Both the position numbers and the translations under genes were made by a program. Shown in pieces: positions 24,058 to 36,529 of a DNA stretch of 64,000 nt. Position 1 is the first letter of the stretch. Every line of letters begins with the position of its first letter. Origin of the DNA: Panopea generosa (taxonomy: Eukaryota; Mollusca; Bivalvia; Adapedonta; Hiatellidae). The notes beneath the pieces were generated by a model. It did no database searches. It was given only the letters and a program-made list of their open reading frames with translations, and had not been told where the DNA came from. The stretch covers positions 12,204,482-12,268,481 of the forward strand of contig CM055897.1 in the NCBI GenBank assembly GCA_029582155.1, in the 5' to 3' direction.

Positions 24058-27000
24058 TGTCTGCCGTAATACATGTGTATGGAAACACATAACGTATAGG
24101 CCTATATGTCCGCTGTAATACATGTATATGGAAACACATAACGTATACGCCTATATGTCCGCTGTAATACATGTATATGGAAACACATAACGTATAGGCC
24201 TGTATGTCCTGCTGTAATACATGTGTATGGAAACACATAACGTATAGGCCTGCATATCTGCTGTAATACATGTATATGGAAACACATAACGTATACGCCT
24301 ATATGTCCGCTGTAATACATGTGTATGGAAACACATAACGTATAGGCCTGTATGTCTGCTGTAATACATGTATATGGAAACACATGACGTATACGCCTAT
24401 ATGTCCGCTGTAATACATGTATATGGAAACACATAACGTATAGACCTGTATGTCTGCTGTAATACATGTATATGGAAACACATGACGTATACGCCTATAT
24501 GTCCGCTGTAATACATGTATATGGAAACACATGACGTATACGCCTATATGTCCGCTGTAATACATGTATATGGAAACACATAACGTATACGCCTGTATGT
24601 CCGCTGTAATACATGTGTATGGAAACACATAACGTATATGCCTGGTTGTCTGCCGTAATACATGTATATGGAAACACATAACGTATACGCCTGTATGTCC
24701 GCTGTAATACATGTGTATGGAAACACATAACGTATATGCCTGGTTGTCTGCCGTAATACATGTATATGGAAACACATAACGTATACGCCTATATGTCCGC
24801 TGTAATACATGTGTATGGAAACACATAACGTATAGGCCTGTATGTCCGCTGTAATACATGTGTATGGAAACACATAACGTATAAGTTTGATGTCTGCTGT
24901 AATATATCTATATGAAAACATATAACGTAAAGGTCTATATGTTTGCTGTAATACATGTATATGGAAACACATGACGTATAGGCCTATATGTCTGCTGTAA
25001 TACATGTGTATGGAAACACATAACGTATAGGCCTGTATGTCTGCTGTAATACATGTGTATGGAAACACATAACGTATAGGCCTGCATATCTGCTGTAATA
25101 CATGTATATGGACACACATAACGTATAGGCCTATATGTCCGCTGTAATACAGGTGTATGGAAACACATAACGTATAGGCCTATATGTCTGCTGTAATACA
25201 TGTGTAAGGAAACACATAACGTATATGCCTGGTTGTCTGCTGTAATACATGTGTATGGAAACACATAACGTATAGGCCTGTATGTCCGCTGTAATACATG
25301 TGTATGGAAACACATAACGTATAGGCCTGTATGTCCGCTGTAATACATGTATATGGAAACACGTAACGTATAGGCCTATATGTCTGCTGTAATACATGTG
25401 TATGGAAACACATAACGTATAGGCCTGGTTGTCTGCTGTAATACATGTATATGGAAACACATAACGTATAGGCCTATTTGTCCGCTGTAATACATGTGTA
25501 TTGAAACACATAACGTATAGGCCTATATGTCTGCTGTAATACATGTGTATGGAAACACATAACGTATAGGCCTGGTTGTCTGCTGTAATACATGTATATG
25601 GAAAGACATAACGTATAGGCCTGTATATCTGCTGTAATACATGTATACGGAAACACATAACGTATAGGCCTATATGTCCGCTGTAATACATGTGTATGGA
25701 AACACATAACGTATAGGCCTGGTTGTCTGCTGTAATATATGTGTATGGAAACACATAACATATAGGCCTGTATGTCCGCTGTAATACATGTGTATGGAAA
25801 CACATAACGTATAGGCCTGTATGTCCGCTTTAATACATGTGTATTGAAACACATAACGTATAGGCCTGCATGTCTGCTGTAATACATGTGTAGGGAAACA
25901 CATAACGTATAGACCTGTATGTCTGCTGTAATACATGTGTATGGAAACACATAACGTATAGGCCCATATGTCCGCTGTAATACATGTGTATGGAAACACA
26001 TAACGTAAAGGCCTATATGTCTGCTGTAATACATGTGTATGGAAACACATAACATATAGGCCTGGTTGTCTGCTGTAATACATGTGTATGGAAACACATA
26101 ACGTATAGGCCTATATATCCGCTGTAATACATGCATATGGAAACACATAACGTATAGGTCTATATGTCCTCTGTAATACACATGTATGGAAACACATAAC
26201 GAATAGGCCTATCTGTCAGCTGTAATACATGCATAAAGAAACACATGACGTATAGGTCTATATGTCTGCTGTAATACATGTATAAGGAACCACATAACGT
26301 ATAGGTCTATATGTCCGATGTAATACCTTTAAAGGAACCACATAACGTATAGGTCTATATGTCCGATGTAATACCTTTAAAGGAACCACATAACGTATAG
26401 GTCTATATGTCCGCTGTAATACCTTTAAAGGAACCACATAACGTATAGGTCTATATGTCCGATGTAATACCTTTAAAGGAACCACATAACGTATAGGTCT
26501 ATATGTCCGATGTAATACCTTTAAAGGAACCACATAACATATAGGTCTATATGTCCGATGTAATACCTTTAAAGGAACCACATAACGTATAGGTCCATAT
26601 GTTCGCTGTAATACATGTTTAAGGAAACACATAACGTATAGTTCTATATGTCCGCTGTAATACATGTATATGGAAACACATAACGTATAGGCCTGTGTGT
26701 CCGCTGTCATACATGTATATGAAACGCATAACGTATAGGCGTATATGTCCGCTGTAATACATGTGTATGGAAACACAGAACGTATATGCCTATATGTCCG
26801 CTGTAAAACATGTGTATGGAAACACATAACGCATAGGCTAAATGTCCACTGTTATACATGAATATGGAAACACATAACGTATAGGCCTATATGTCTACTG
26901 TAACACATGTTTATGGAAACACATAGCGTAAAGGCCTACATGTCTGCTGTAATACATGTATATGGAAACACATAACGTATAGGCCTGTAAGTCTGCTGTA

Positions 27001-28520
27001 ATACATGTATATGGAAACACATAACGTATAGGCTTATACGTCTACTGTAATACATGTATAAAGAACACATAACGTATAGGCCTTTATGTCCGCTGTAATA
27101 CATGTATATGGAAACACATAACGAATATGTCTGTTGTAATACATGTATATGGAAACACATAACGTATAGGCCTATATGTCTGCTGTAATACATGTATATG
27201 GAAACAAATGACGTATACGTCTATATCCCGCTGTAATACATGTGTATGGAAACACATGACCTATATGTTTGCTATAATTCATGTATATGGAAACACATTA
27301 CATATAGGCATGTATGTCTGCTGTAATACATGTATATGGAAAAACATACCGAATAGGCCTGTATGTCTGCTGTAATACATGTATATGGAAACACATAACG
27401 TATAGGTCTATATGTCTGCTGTAATACATGTATATGGAAACACATAACGTATGGGTCTATATGTCTGCTGTTATACATGTATATGGAAACACATAACGTA
27501 AAGGTCTACATGTCTGCTGTAATACATGCATATGGAAACACATAACGTATAGGCCTGTATGTCTGCAGTAATACATATATATGGAAACACATAACGAATA
27601 GACCTATATGTCTGCTGTAATATATGTGTATTGAAACACATAACGTATAGGCCTATATGTCTGCTGTAATACATGTATATGGAAACACATAACGTATAGG
27701 CCTATATGTCTGCTGTAATACATGTGTATGGAAACACATAACGTATAGGCTTGTATGTCTGCTGTAATACATGTATATGGAAACACATAACGTATAGGGC
27801 TGTATGTCTGCTGTAATACATGTATATGGAAACACATAACGTATAGGTCTGTATGTCTGCTGTAATACATGTATATGGAAACACATAACGTATAGGCCTA
27901 TATGTCTGCTGTAATATATGTTTATGGAAACACATAACGTATAGGTATATATGTCTGCTGTATTACATGAATATGGAAACACATAACGTATAGGCATGTA
28001 TGTCTGCTGTAATGCATGTGTATGGAAACACATAACGTATAGGCATGTATGTCAGCTGTAATACATGTGTATGGAAACACATAACGTATAGGCCTATATG
28101 TCCGCTGTAATACATGTGTATGGAAACACATAACGTATAGGCCTGTATGGCTGCTGTAATACATGTTTATGGAAACACATAACGCATAGGCCTATATGTC
28201 TGCTGTAATACATGTGTATGGAAACACATAACGTATAGGCCTGTATGGCTGCTGTAATGCATGTTTATGGAAACACATAACGCATAGGCCTATATGTCCA
28301 CTGTAATACATGTGTATGGAAACACATAACGTATAGGCCTGTATGGCTGCTGTAATGCATGTTTATGGAAACACATAACGTATAGGCCCATATGTCCGCT
28401 GTAATACATGTGTATGGAAACACATAACGTATAGGTCTGTATGTCCGGTGTAATACATGTGTATGGAAACACATAACGTTTAGGCCTATGTGTCTACTGT
28501 AATACATGTTGATGGAAACG
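24058..28520. repeat. 49-bp minisatellite array, roughly 90 copies
   Basis: The consensus unit is about 49 bp: CTGCTGTAATACATGTATAT, then GGAAACACATAACGTATAGG, then CCTATATGT. Variants alternate at a few positions (GTGTATGG or GTATATGG; CCGCTG or CTGCTG; GGTTGTC or TATGTC). The minus strand of the unit has no stop codon in any frame, so stretches of up to about 235 codons are open in overlapping frames. Because 49 is not a multiple of three, the encoded pattern repeats only every three units (49 residues). I consider it non-coding satellite DNA. Confidence 0.95.
26315..26612. repeat. Homogeneous variant block inside the 49-bp array
   Basis: Six consecutive units replace the ACATGTATATGGAAACA part with ACCTTTAAAGGAACCA, which centres on the palindrome CCTTTAAAGG, and shorten the unit to about 48 bp. 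Units in this block are nearly identical to each other, which indicates recent local amplification. Confidence 0.85.
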
Positions 28521-28924
28521 CATGGCGTGTACGCTGTTATCCTAAAATTGATCTCTCGAGGACGTCTGCCGGCGTATCGAAGTTCACGCATGTGTTCTAT
28601 TCCCAAAACATTTCAATTTGTAAATCGTTAAATTTTCCTCAATAAACAATCACAACATAATTCACGTATGAACAACGGTGGTTTAATTACCTATTGTCAC
28701 TAGCGAACCGTGTATTTTTCAATCATTAAATGCATTTAAGTTATGAATATTATTCTCAATTTAGTTACGACGTTTAGCAAATATAATACTTGTTGTTGGT
28801 GGTAGTGGTTGTAGTGTATGGTCTTTAGCTTCGCTTTCAACAAAATTTCAGTCATATCGCGACGGTGTCTGCTTAAAACGTTATTCTTAGAGCTGCCACA
28901 CTGGACCATCATGCCGCAGACACA

Positions 28925-29125
28925 TGAAATGATACCCCACCCAGTCACATTATATACAGATACCGGGCCGACGAGATCTGGAACTATCCTGTAAATGCTG
29001 ATCGCTAAGCGAGGAATCTTCTAGAACCATTTTTCAAGTCTTTGATATGACCCGACCGGGATCGAACCCATAACCGACCTTCTGCATGTGAGGTTGACAC
29101 TCTACCACTAGACCACCGCTGCGAT
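28925..29125 (-). mobile_element. tRNA-derived SINE, family A
   Basis: On the minus strand the head reads GGTGGTCTAGTGGTAGAGTG (A box), then TATGGGTTCGATCCCGGTCG (B box), followed by ATCAAAGACTTGAAAAATGG and a body ending near ATGTGACTGGGTGGGGTATC and CATGTGTCTGCGG. This is the best-preserved copy of the family; the others are at 22530-22725 and 53345-53530. Confidence 0.8.
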
Positions 29126-29579
29126 GTATATGTATAACTAAAATTACATGTCTTGTTGGATACATGTAATATAAAACAATCATTTGAATTATGATTTACA
29201 TGGTAATTTAACGTATACCACGGGTATGACACCGCCATGACGTCATTGACTGTTCTGTCTGTTGATTGATTCATCGCCAAATATTTATTAACTGATGTCA
29301 AGAATGTTGGGTATTATAATAAGCAATGTTTTATTTTTACGGTTTCCTCTGCCTACTTCTATTTAGTTAATTAATGATACATCAATAAACGTGCTTCAAT
29401 TGATAACATAAGCTGACACATTATTGCATATTCTTATCTTCAAGCTGAAGTTTCTAGAGTAAAAACTGTTCGCTGGCAACACGTGTTTCATACGCCAAGT
29501 GTTGCGAGTATATTTACATGTTAATCTATGATAAATGTACAATCATTTCGCTATTATATTTTACGCGTATACTAAATAC

Positions 29580-30271
29580 TGTTTAATTCACGTGGTGGAT
29601 CAGGTGACCGTGGAGAATGTTTTCTCTCCACAAAAACAAAATGTGAAGTGAGTGTATGCACTATGCAGTAAAAGCTAAAGAGAAATACTTGGACCGAATA
29701 GCGCGTTGTTGGATGGATAACAAGAGACGACTACAAATCTTACTACAAACAGGGAATAAAATTGTGTTGTAGACGAGCATTGCTAAGAAAAACAATACTA
29801 ATACCGTCAGTGTTATTTGTGTGTTTTTGTGTACATTTTATTCATACAAAACACTAGTGATGAAACAAAACAATGTTTCGTAATACTATATTTAAATGTT
29901 CTGTTAAATTAGATAAACAGCTGCTCACAGCACTTACCGCTACTTGAAATAGATATTCCCAATAATTGATTATCGTGTATAGATTGCTCAATTACTTATG
30001 TTGATTAGTGATTCAGTAAAATGTCCAACAAAATTGTATTTGAATACACGAAAAAAAGTTATGATTAATAATTTAATAATAATTTGAATAACTTCTCAGC
30101 TCGCTGCATTTTCCAAGGATTTATATAAGAAGGATATCGCATTTTGCAAGTGTTTTCTAAATATTCACCTTAAGGATTTTATAAAGTATCAAGAAAAATA
30201 GTGTACAATGTATTTTTAGTTTTTAAGGATTTAAACGAGATTTGGTTTAATATTTCACTTAAACCCTCACG
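29580..30271 (+). promoter_or_regulatory. Probable 5' UTR/promoter region of the K2P channel gene
   Basis: This is the region directly upstream of the K2P start codon. It is AT-rich, and no unambiguous TATA box or initiator can be assigned. A near-palindrome GGAGAATGTTTTCTCTCC lies near 29611. The assignment rests only on position. Confidence 0.3.
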
Positions 30272-30431
30272 ATGGGCAGTGAGGCTCCTATGTCATGGAA
30301 ACGTTTACTGCCGCTAATGGCGGCCGTCGCGATCTACCTTTGCCTGGGTGCCCTCTTGTTTCAGCTTATAGAAGGGGGACCGGAAATACAGCGACGCAAA
30401 GATTTAAAAGAATTAATTACATCATTTATAG
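30272..30431 (+). CDS. Two-pore-domain K+ channel (K2P), exon 1: N-terminus and M1
   Basis: The ATG at 30272 has a strong start context (A at -3, G at +4), and the frame runs 53 codons plus one base to a GTAAGT donor at 30432. Residues 1-11 are short and basic, residues about 12-33 form M1 (LLPLMAAVAIYLCLGALLFQ), and residues 34-53 (IEGGPEIQRRKDLKELITSF) begin the extracellular cap helix. A short cytoplasmic N-terminus followed at once by M1 and a long extracellular loop is the K2P plan. A second ATG at codon 7 is possible but has weaker context. The exon is clearly GC-richer than its surroundings. K2P channels set background potassium conductance at the plasma membrane and work as dimers. 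By eye the protein looks nearest the TALK/TASK-2/TREK side of the family, but I do not assign a subtype. Confidence 0.88.
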
Positions 30432-30508
30432 GTAAGTTTGAATTTAAATCCGATACATGTATTTCTAAAATATGAACAGAACAGAACAGAACTGTTTCTA
30501 AATTATGT

Positions 30509-30515
<7 letters not shown>

Positions 30516-30570
<55 letters not shown>
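30516..30570. repeat. (GT)n microsatellite close to the exon 1 donor
   Basis: An uninterrupted run of about 27 GT dinucleotides, 85 bp after the K2P exon 1 splice donor. Confidence 0.95.
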
Positions 30571-30572
<2 letters not shown>

Positions 30573-30952
30573 AGCTTGTTAAACAGTCTGTGCTTGGACC
30601 ATGTATGAAAAGAACCAACAATAACACAAATCACGATCTTCCCTTAATGATATTAATATGCCGTATTAATTAATTGACTAATTATCATTGATTGATTGAG
30701 ACCGACACTACAAATACTGTTGAATTACAAACACGTGTATCACAAACCTTTTAAAATAAAGTATTTAACAATATAACTGAACAAATATATGACGTTAAAT
30801 TCAGAACATGTTTTTGAAATCATAAAATAGACTGTTTTGATACAGAGAAACAATATACATGTATGTACATAAATTAGTTAGGGCCGATTTTCCACCGCAT
30901 AAACTACACGTAAGAAAGCCTGTGTAATTTGATGTCATGCAAGAGACATGTT

Positions 30953-31007
30953 CAAAGGCGTCTATATTAGAGGTGTCCAAAGGAGTCTATATGAAGTAAA
31001 GGGTTAC
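30953..31007 (-). mobile_element. Inverted end fragment of the piggyBac-like MITE
   Basis: Its reverse complement matches the left end of the element at 31159-31387 almost exactly (CCCTTTACTTCATATAGACT, then CCTTTGGACACCTCTAATAT). The two therefore form an inverted pair about 150 bp apart and could fold into a stem of about 50 bp. It has no second terminus and is a fragment. Confidence 0.8.
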
Positions 31008-31158
31008 AAGAGAGGTGATACACTTGTAACGTATGTCTTCCTGCTATATTTAAAGCGTCACAAAGAACAGAACAGAACATATAGTTTATTCCAGACTTGT
31101 GCATAAATACATCGTCATAATAACATACAAATGTATTTACAACACGTAAACTATATCG

Positions 31159-31387
31159 TTAACCCTTTACTTCATATAGACTCCTTTGGACACCTCTAAT
31201 ATAGACGCCTTTGGACATGTCTAATATAGAAGGCTTTTGAATAATTGGGTGAATTATGTTTATATTAACTGACAGAGTGGAAAACAGTGCATGAAGTGTT
31301 CAGATTGTTCGTTACGAGCAATCTGAACTCTTCCTGTACTGTTTTCAAAGGCCTTCTGTGATTGGTATCTATGGAGTAAAGGGTTAA
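31159..31387 (+). mobile_element. piggyBac-like MITE with TTAA ends, copy 1
   Basis: TTAA at 31159-31162 is followed by CCCTTTACTTCATA, and the right end reads CTATGGAGTAAAGGG followed by TTAA at 31384-31387. The termini are imperfect inverted repeats, and TTAA duplication with CCC/GGG ends is typical of piggyBac-related MITEs. The interior contains GGGTGAATTATGTTTATATT and ACTGACAGAGTGGAAAACA. A second copy lies at 59984-60198 in intron 3 of the same gene. Confidence 0.85.
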
Positions 31388-31571
31388 TAAGTACATCATT
31401 AGTACCGTCATATTTCATTACCATTTTATATATATATAGATATATATTTAATATGTATTTATTTTTTTTAAATATTAATGTCGAAATATTGCAAAAAACA
31501 CTTTTCATTCCTAAGTTTTTCAAGAGGATGAACATCTTTATCAAACTTATAAATGGTGAGTATTTCTTGCA

Positions 31572-31691
31572 TTGCCGCTTACGGCGGCCGTCGCGATCTA
31601 CCTTTGCCTGGGTGCCCTCTTGTTTCAGCTTATAGAAGGGGGACCAGAAATACAGCGACGCAAAGATTTAAAATAATTAATTACATCATTC
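31572..31691 (+). pseudogene. Duplicated, inactivated fragment of K2P exon 1
   Basis: About 117 bp are almost identical to 30308-30425, including GGCGGCCGTCGCGATCTACC and CTTGTTTCAGCTTATAGAAG. The copy has lost the region with both ATG codons 1 and 7. The internal ATG at codon 16 reads ACG, a GAA codon has become TAA at 31674-31676, and similarity stops just before the splice donor, so no donor remains. The high identity in non-functional DNA implies a recent duplication. It cannot serve as an alternative first exon in this form. Confidence 0.92.
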
Positions 31692-31699
31692 ATATGCTA

Positions 31700-32560
31700 T
31701 ATGTCTATCCAGATTTGTTCAGTGAGTAATCGTCAACGGTGATGCAAGCGTAGTAAACCCTTGCGCAATAAGACTCGAACACACAGTTAATGTATACGGT
31801 ATCTTCTAGTCTGCTCAGTGAGGGTTTACAAAGGTACATACTAATGGAAATATATCAGGATTCTTCAAAATTTTAAAATTGGATAGAAAACATTGTTTTC
31901 CAATATATATATATATACTCACTGACCCTGTTTTACAAACAGGATATCTATTTAAACATGCCAAACATATGTTGAAAAGAGATTTCTTAACCTGGGCTAT
32001 GCCCCTAGGTTAGACTAAAACAGATTTCCCGCTATAAATTGCAACATAGTTTGTGATGTATTAAATGAGTCACCTAATTTCATTTGTGATTTGATCCGTT
32101 ATACGTAGTATAAATGGTTTCATCTTAGAAAGAATCCGAATGACGATGCAAAAGTCGTCAAGCAGTATTTATATGCTGTCTATATTTAGAATGGGGATTT
32201 CGTTTCAAGTTTACCACTTTGAAATATCGATTTTGTCACGTTTTGGTGGATTTGACATACCAAAACATTCGGATTTTATTAATTAATGCTAATGAGATAC
32301 TTGGCATGTTACCTGTGTCATTTCTTGTGAATATATCGGTCTCCTTTTTCAACAACAATTCTTAGGTTTGCTTAATACTTAATTTCGACTGATTACTTTA
32401 ATATTCTTTAATGAATGCCAATGAAACCAAATGCAGTTTTTCTAGAACCAGTCTAAAATCACTTAGATACTATTCTTTGATTGACTTGTTTTGTAAGTAT
32501 TTAAGTTTATACTTAAATATGTTGGTGAAACAGAAGCCAGGCCAGTTTATCACATTCGAG
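31700..32560. other. K2P intron 1, nothing recognised
   Basis: AT-rich intron sequence with a short (TA)n near 31902. No feature supported. Confidence 0.5.
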
Positions 32561-32565
32561 GCTTC

Positions 32566-33995
32566 GACTGATGTTAGGTGACATAGTCACTGGTAGCTGT
32601 AATAATTACCCGTCTGATGTTAGGTGACATAGTCACTGATAGCCGTAACAATTACCCGTCTGATGTTAGGTAACATAGTCACTGGTAGCTGTAATAATTA
32701 CCCGTCTGATGTTAGGTGACATAGTCTCTGGTAGCTGTAATAATTATCCGTCTGATGTTAGGTGACATAGTCACTGGTAGCTGTAATAATTACCCGTCTG
32801 ATATTAGGTGACATAGACATGGTAGCCGTAATAATTATCCGTCTGATGTTAGGTGACATAGTCACTGGTAGCCGTAATAATTACCCGTCTGATGTTAGGT
32901 CACATAGTCACTGGTAGCCGTAATAATTACCCATCTGATGTTAGGTGACATAGTCACTGGTAGCTGTAATAATTACCCGTCTGATGTTAGGTGACATAGT
33001 CACTGGTAGCTGTAATAATTACCCGTCTGATGTTAGGTGACATAGACATGGTAGCTGTAATAATTATCCGTCTGATGTTAGGTGACATAGTCACTGGTAG
33101 CCGTAATAATTACCCGTCTGATGTTAGGTGACATAGTCACTGGTAGCTGTAATAATTACCCGTCTGATGTTAGGTGACATAGGCATGGTAGCCGTAATAA
33201 TTATCCGTCTGATGTTAGGTGACATAGTCACTGGTAGCCGTAATAATTACCCGTCTGATGTTAGGTGACATAGTCACTGGTAGCCGTAATAATTACCCGT
33301 CTGATGTTAGGTGACATAGTCACTGGTAGCTGTAATAATTACCCGTCTGATGTTAGGTGACATAGACATGGTAGCTGTAATAATTATCCGTCTGATGTTA
33401 GGTGACATAGTCACTGGTAGCCGTAATAATTACCCGTCTGATGTTAGGTGACATAGTCATGGTAGCCGTAATAATTACCCGTCTGATGTTAGGTGACATA
33501 GTCACTGGTAGCCGTAATAATTACCCGTCTGATGTTAGGTGACATAATCACTGGTAGCTGTAATAATTACCCGTCTGATGTTAGGTGACATAGTCTCTGG
33601 TAGCTGTAATAATTACCCGTCTGATGTTAGGTGACATAGTCACTGGTAGCTATAATAATTACCCGTCTGATGTTAGGTGAAATAGTCATGGTAGCCGTAA
33701 TAATTACCCGTCTGATGTTAGGTGACATAGTCACTGGTAGCCGTAATAATTACCCGTCTGATGTTAGGTGACCTAGTCACTGGTAGCCGTAATAATTACC
33801 CGTCTGATGTTAGGTGACATAGTCACTGGTAGCCGTAATAATTACCCGTCTGATGTTAGGTGACATAAGTCACTGGTAGCCGTAATAATTACCCGTCTGA
33901 TGTTAGGTGACATAGTCACTGGTAGCCGTAATAATTACTCGTCTGATGTTAGGTGACATAGTCACTGGTAGCTGTAATAATTACCCGTTTGTACC
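32566..33995. repeat. 46-bp minisatellite with higher-order structure, about 31 copies
   Basis: The unit is about 46 bp: TAATTACCCGTCTGATGTTA, then GGTGACATAGTCACTGGTAG, then CTGTAA or CCGTAA. A 43-bp variant with CATAGACATGG (TCACT lost) recurs every four to five units (near 32815, 33045, 33183, 33363), showing that blocks of several units were duplicated together. Confidence 0.95.
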
Positions 33996-33999
33996 CGAT

Positions 34000-34555
34000 A
34001 TATATATAAACAGTTTCCTCTAAAATATTGTACCTTTGTTTACATTGATAGTTATGCATATCATTTAGCGAAATTGAGATTTTTGATTTGAAGAAAATCT
34101 CAGCTTGAGATGTTTAGTGAAACCTGCCCCATGTTATATATAGGGCATTTTTATTAGATGTTATTGCTACATTGGGTGTAAGATAATGTTGTTAAACATA
34201 TTTGATAAGTGTTTTAAGTATGTATTTGGTAATATCAATACTGTGGAAAGTGACATATTAAGAAACATAATATACTGTTAAAAAGCAGGTCTCTGTTAGG
34301 TATCAATCATACTCGGTCAATTCCGTCAATCCTCGTCATTCGGCGAGGTGTGCCAAATGTGTTAGTACCAACGATGCATTCTAAGACTGTCACAGCTAAT
34401 TGTTTATACACACTGTAATTAAATATAGTAATTTCATGGGGACCATTCAGATCATAACACTGCACTGAATAATTCTGAAAAGATAATTATAGTATAACAA
34501 TTATATATATATTTAAATATTACAATGTTACGATTATATATATGCTAAAGTAGAG
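34000..34555. other. K2P intron 1, nothing recognised
   Basis: AT-rich sequence, no feature supported. Confidence 0.5.
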
Positions 34556-34559
34556 CAAT

Positions 34560-36060
34560 ATCATAATTATATACAAAAGTGTAATACATTACTCTAATGA
34601 CATAAGAAATTGTAATACATTATTATAATTACACAAGAAAGTGTAATACATTATTATAATTACTTAAGAAAGTATAATATATTAGTGTAATTGCACAAGA
34701 AAGTGTAATACAATATTATAATTGCACAAGAAAGTGTAATACAATATCATAATTGCAAAATAAAGTGTAATACACTATTATAATTACAAAATAAAGTGTA
34801 ATAAAATATCATTATTACATAATCAAGTGTAATACATTATCATAAGTACATAAGAAAGTGTAATACATTTTCATAATTACATAAAAAGTGTAATACACTA
34901 TTTTATTTAAATATGAAAATACAATACATTGTTATAATTACACACGAAAGTATACTGCAATATTATAATTATACTATATGAAAGTATAGTACAATATTAT
35001 AATTCTATACAAACGTATAATACAATTTCATAATAGTATACGAAAGTAGAAAACAATATTATATTTTTATACGGATATATATTACAATATCATTATTATA
35101 TACAAGAGTATAGTATTATATCATTATTATATACAAAAGTATAGTACAATATCATTATCATATACAAAGGTATAGTACAATATCATTATTATATACAAAA
35201 GCATAGTACAATATCATTATTATATACAAAAGCATAGTACAATATCATTAGTATACACAAAAGTATAGAACAGTATCATTATTATATACAAAGGTATAGT
35301 ACAATATCATTATTGTATACAAAGGTATAGTACAATATCATTATTATATACAAAAGTATAGTACAATATCATTATTACATACAAAGGTATATAACAATAT
35401 CATTATTATACACAAAAGTATAGTACAATATAATTATTATATACAAGGGTATAGTACAATATCAATATTATATATAAAGTGTAGTACAACATTTTATTAT
35501 ATACAAATGTATAGAACAACATTTTATTATATACAAAAGTATAGTACAATATCATTATTATATACAAAAGTATAGTACAATATCATTATTATATACACAG
35601 GTATAGAACAATATCAATATTATACACAAAAGTATAGTACAATATCATTATTATATAAAAAAAATCGAACAATACCATTACTTCACACAAAGGTATAGTA
35701 CAATATCATTATAATACACAAATGTATAGTACAATATCATTATTATATAAAAAAAAGTATAGTACAATATCATTATTGTATACAAAAGAATAGTACAATA
35801 TCATTTTTATATACAAAAGTATAGTACAATATCATTACATAAAAAGGTATAGTACAACATTTTATTATATACAAAGGTATAGTACAATACATAAGAAGGT
35901 TTAGTACATCATATTATTATATACAAAGGTATAGTACAATATCTTTACATAAAAAGGTATAGTACAACATAGTATTATATACAAAAGCATAGTACAATAT
36001 CATTACATAAAAAGGTATAGTACAACATATTATTATATACAAAAGTATAGTACAATAGTA
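34560..36060. repeat. 31-bp minisatellite (AGTATAGTACAATATCATT type)
   Basis: The unit is about 31 bp: TATAGTACAATATCATTATT plus ATATACAAAAG. The left third (34560-34960) has an older variant (AAGAAAGTGTAATACATTAT). The right third contains shortened units with ACATAAAAAGG. Despite the same period, it is unrelated in sequence to the array at 48180-51165. Confidence 0.9.
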
Positions 36061-36529
36061 TAATAACTACACCACTTGACAGCCACAAAACAACAAAATC
36101 GTTAAACACAATGATAAAAACATCACCCATTCATATCGGACCTAGTTTCACAATTCAAAAGCACACTGTGCGCAACACACGGAGTATATCATTTAGATAA
36201 AGGGAAATCCGAGAATCGTGCGCTAGTCTTTTATATAATCGATTTAGATTCAAGATGTAATGAATAAATAATAATGTAAACCGTATGTTATGGAATGCGT
36301 GCACCATTACCTCGCACATTACGTTTATTGCTATAACTGAACATTTAAATACAACGTTAATGAGTATTTCCACCGTTATATATTGATCTATTTATATGCG
36401 TGTAACATTTCTGTATAACAAATATATATCTTAATTAATATTTAAAAATATGTCCTTATTCAAAATTACACTAATAACTTCTTGCTGATACAAATCTACC
36501 GCGGAATACAAATTTAAAAAGTGTTTTAG

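Noticed and set aside
23557-24118. Two 69-codon ORFs as exons of an unknown gene
   Set aside because: No splice-site pairing or recognisable domain could be found.
24058-28520. CRISPR-like array or long repetitive protein
   Set aside because: Units follow each other without spacers, the period is not a multiple of three, and all minus-strand frames are open. The genome is eukaryotic. It is a minisatellite.
31453-31635. 60-codon ORF overlapping the exon 1 copy as an alternative first exon
   Set aside because: It reads the copied sequence in a different frame from the K2P gene and has no donor.
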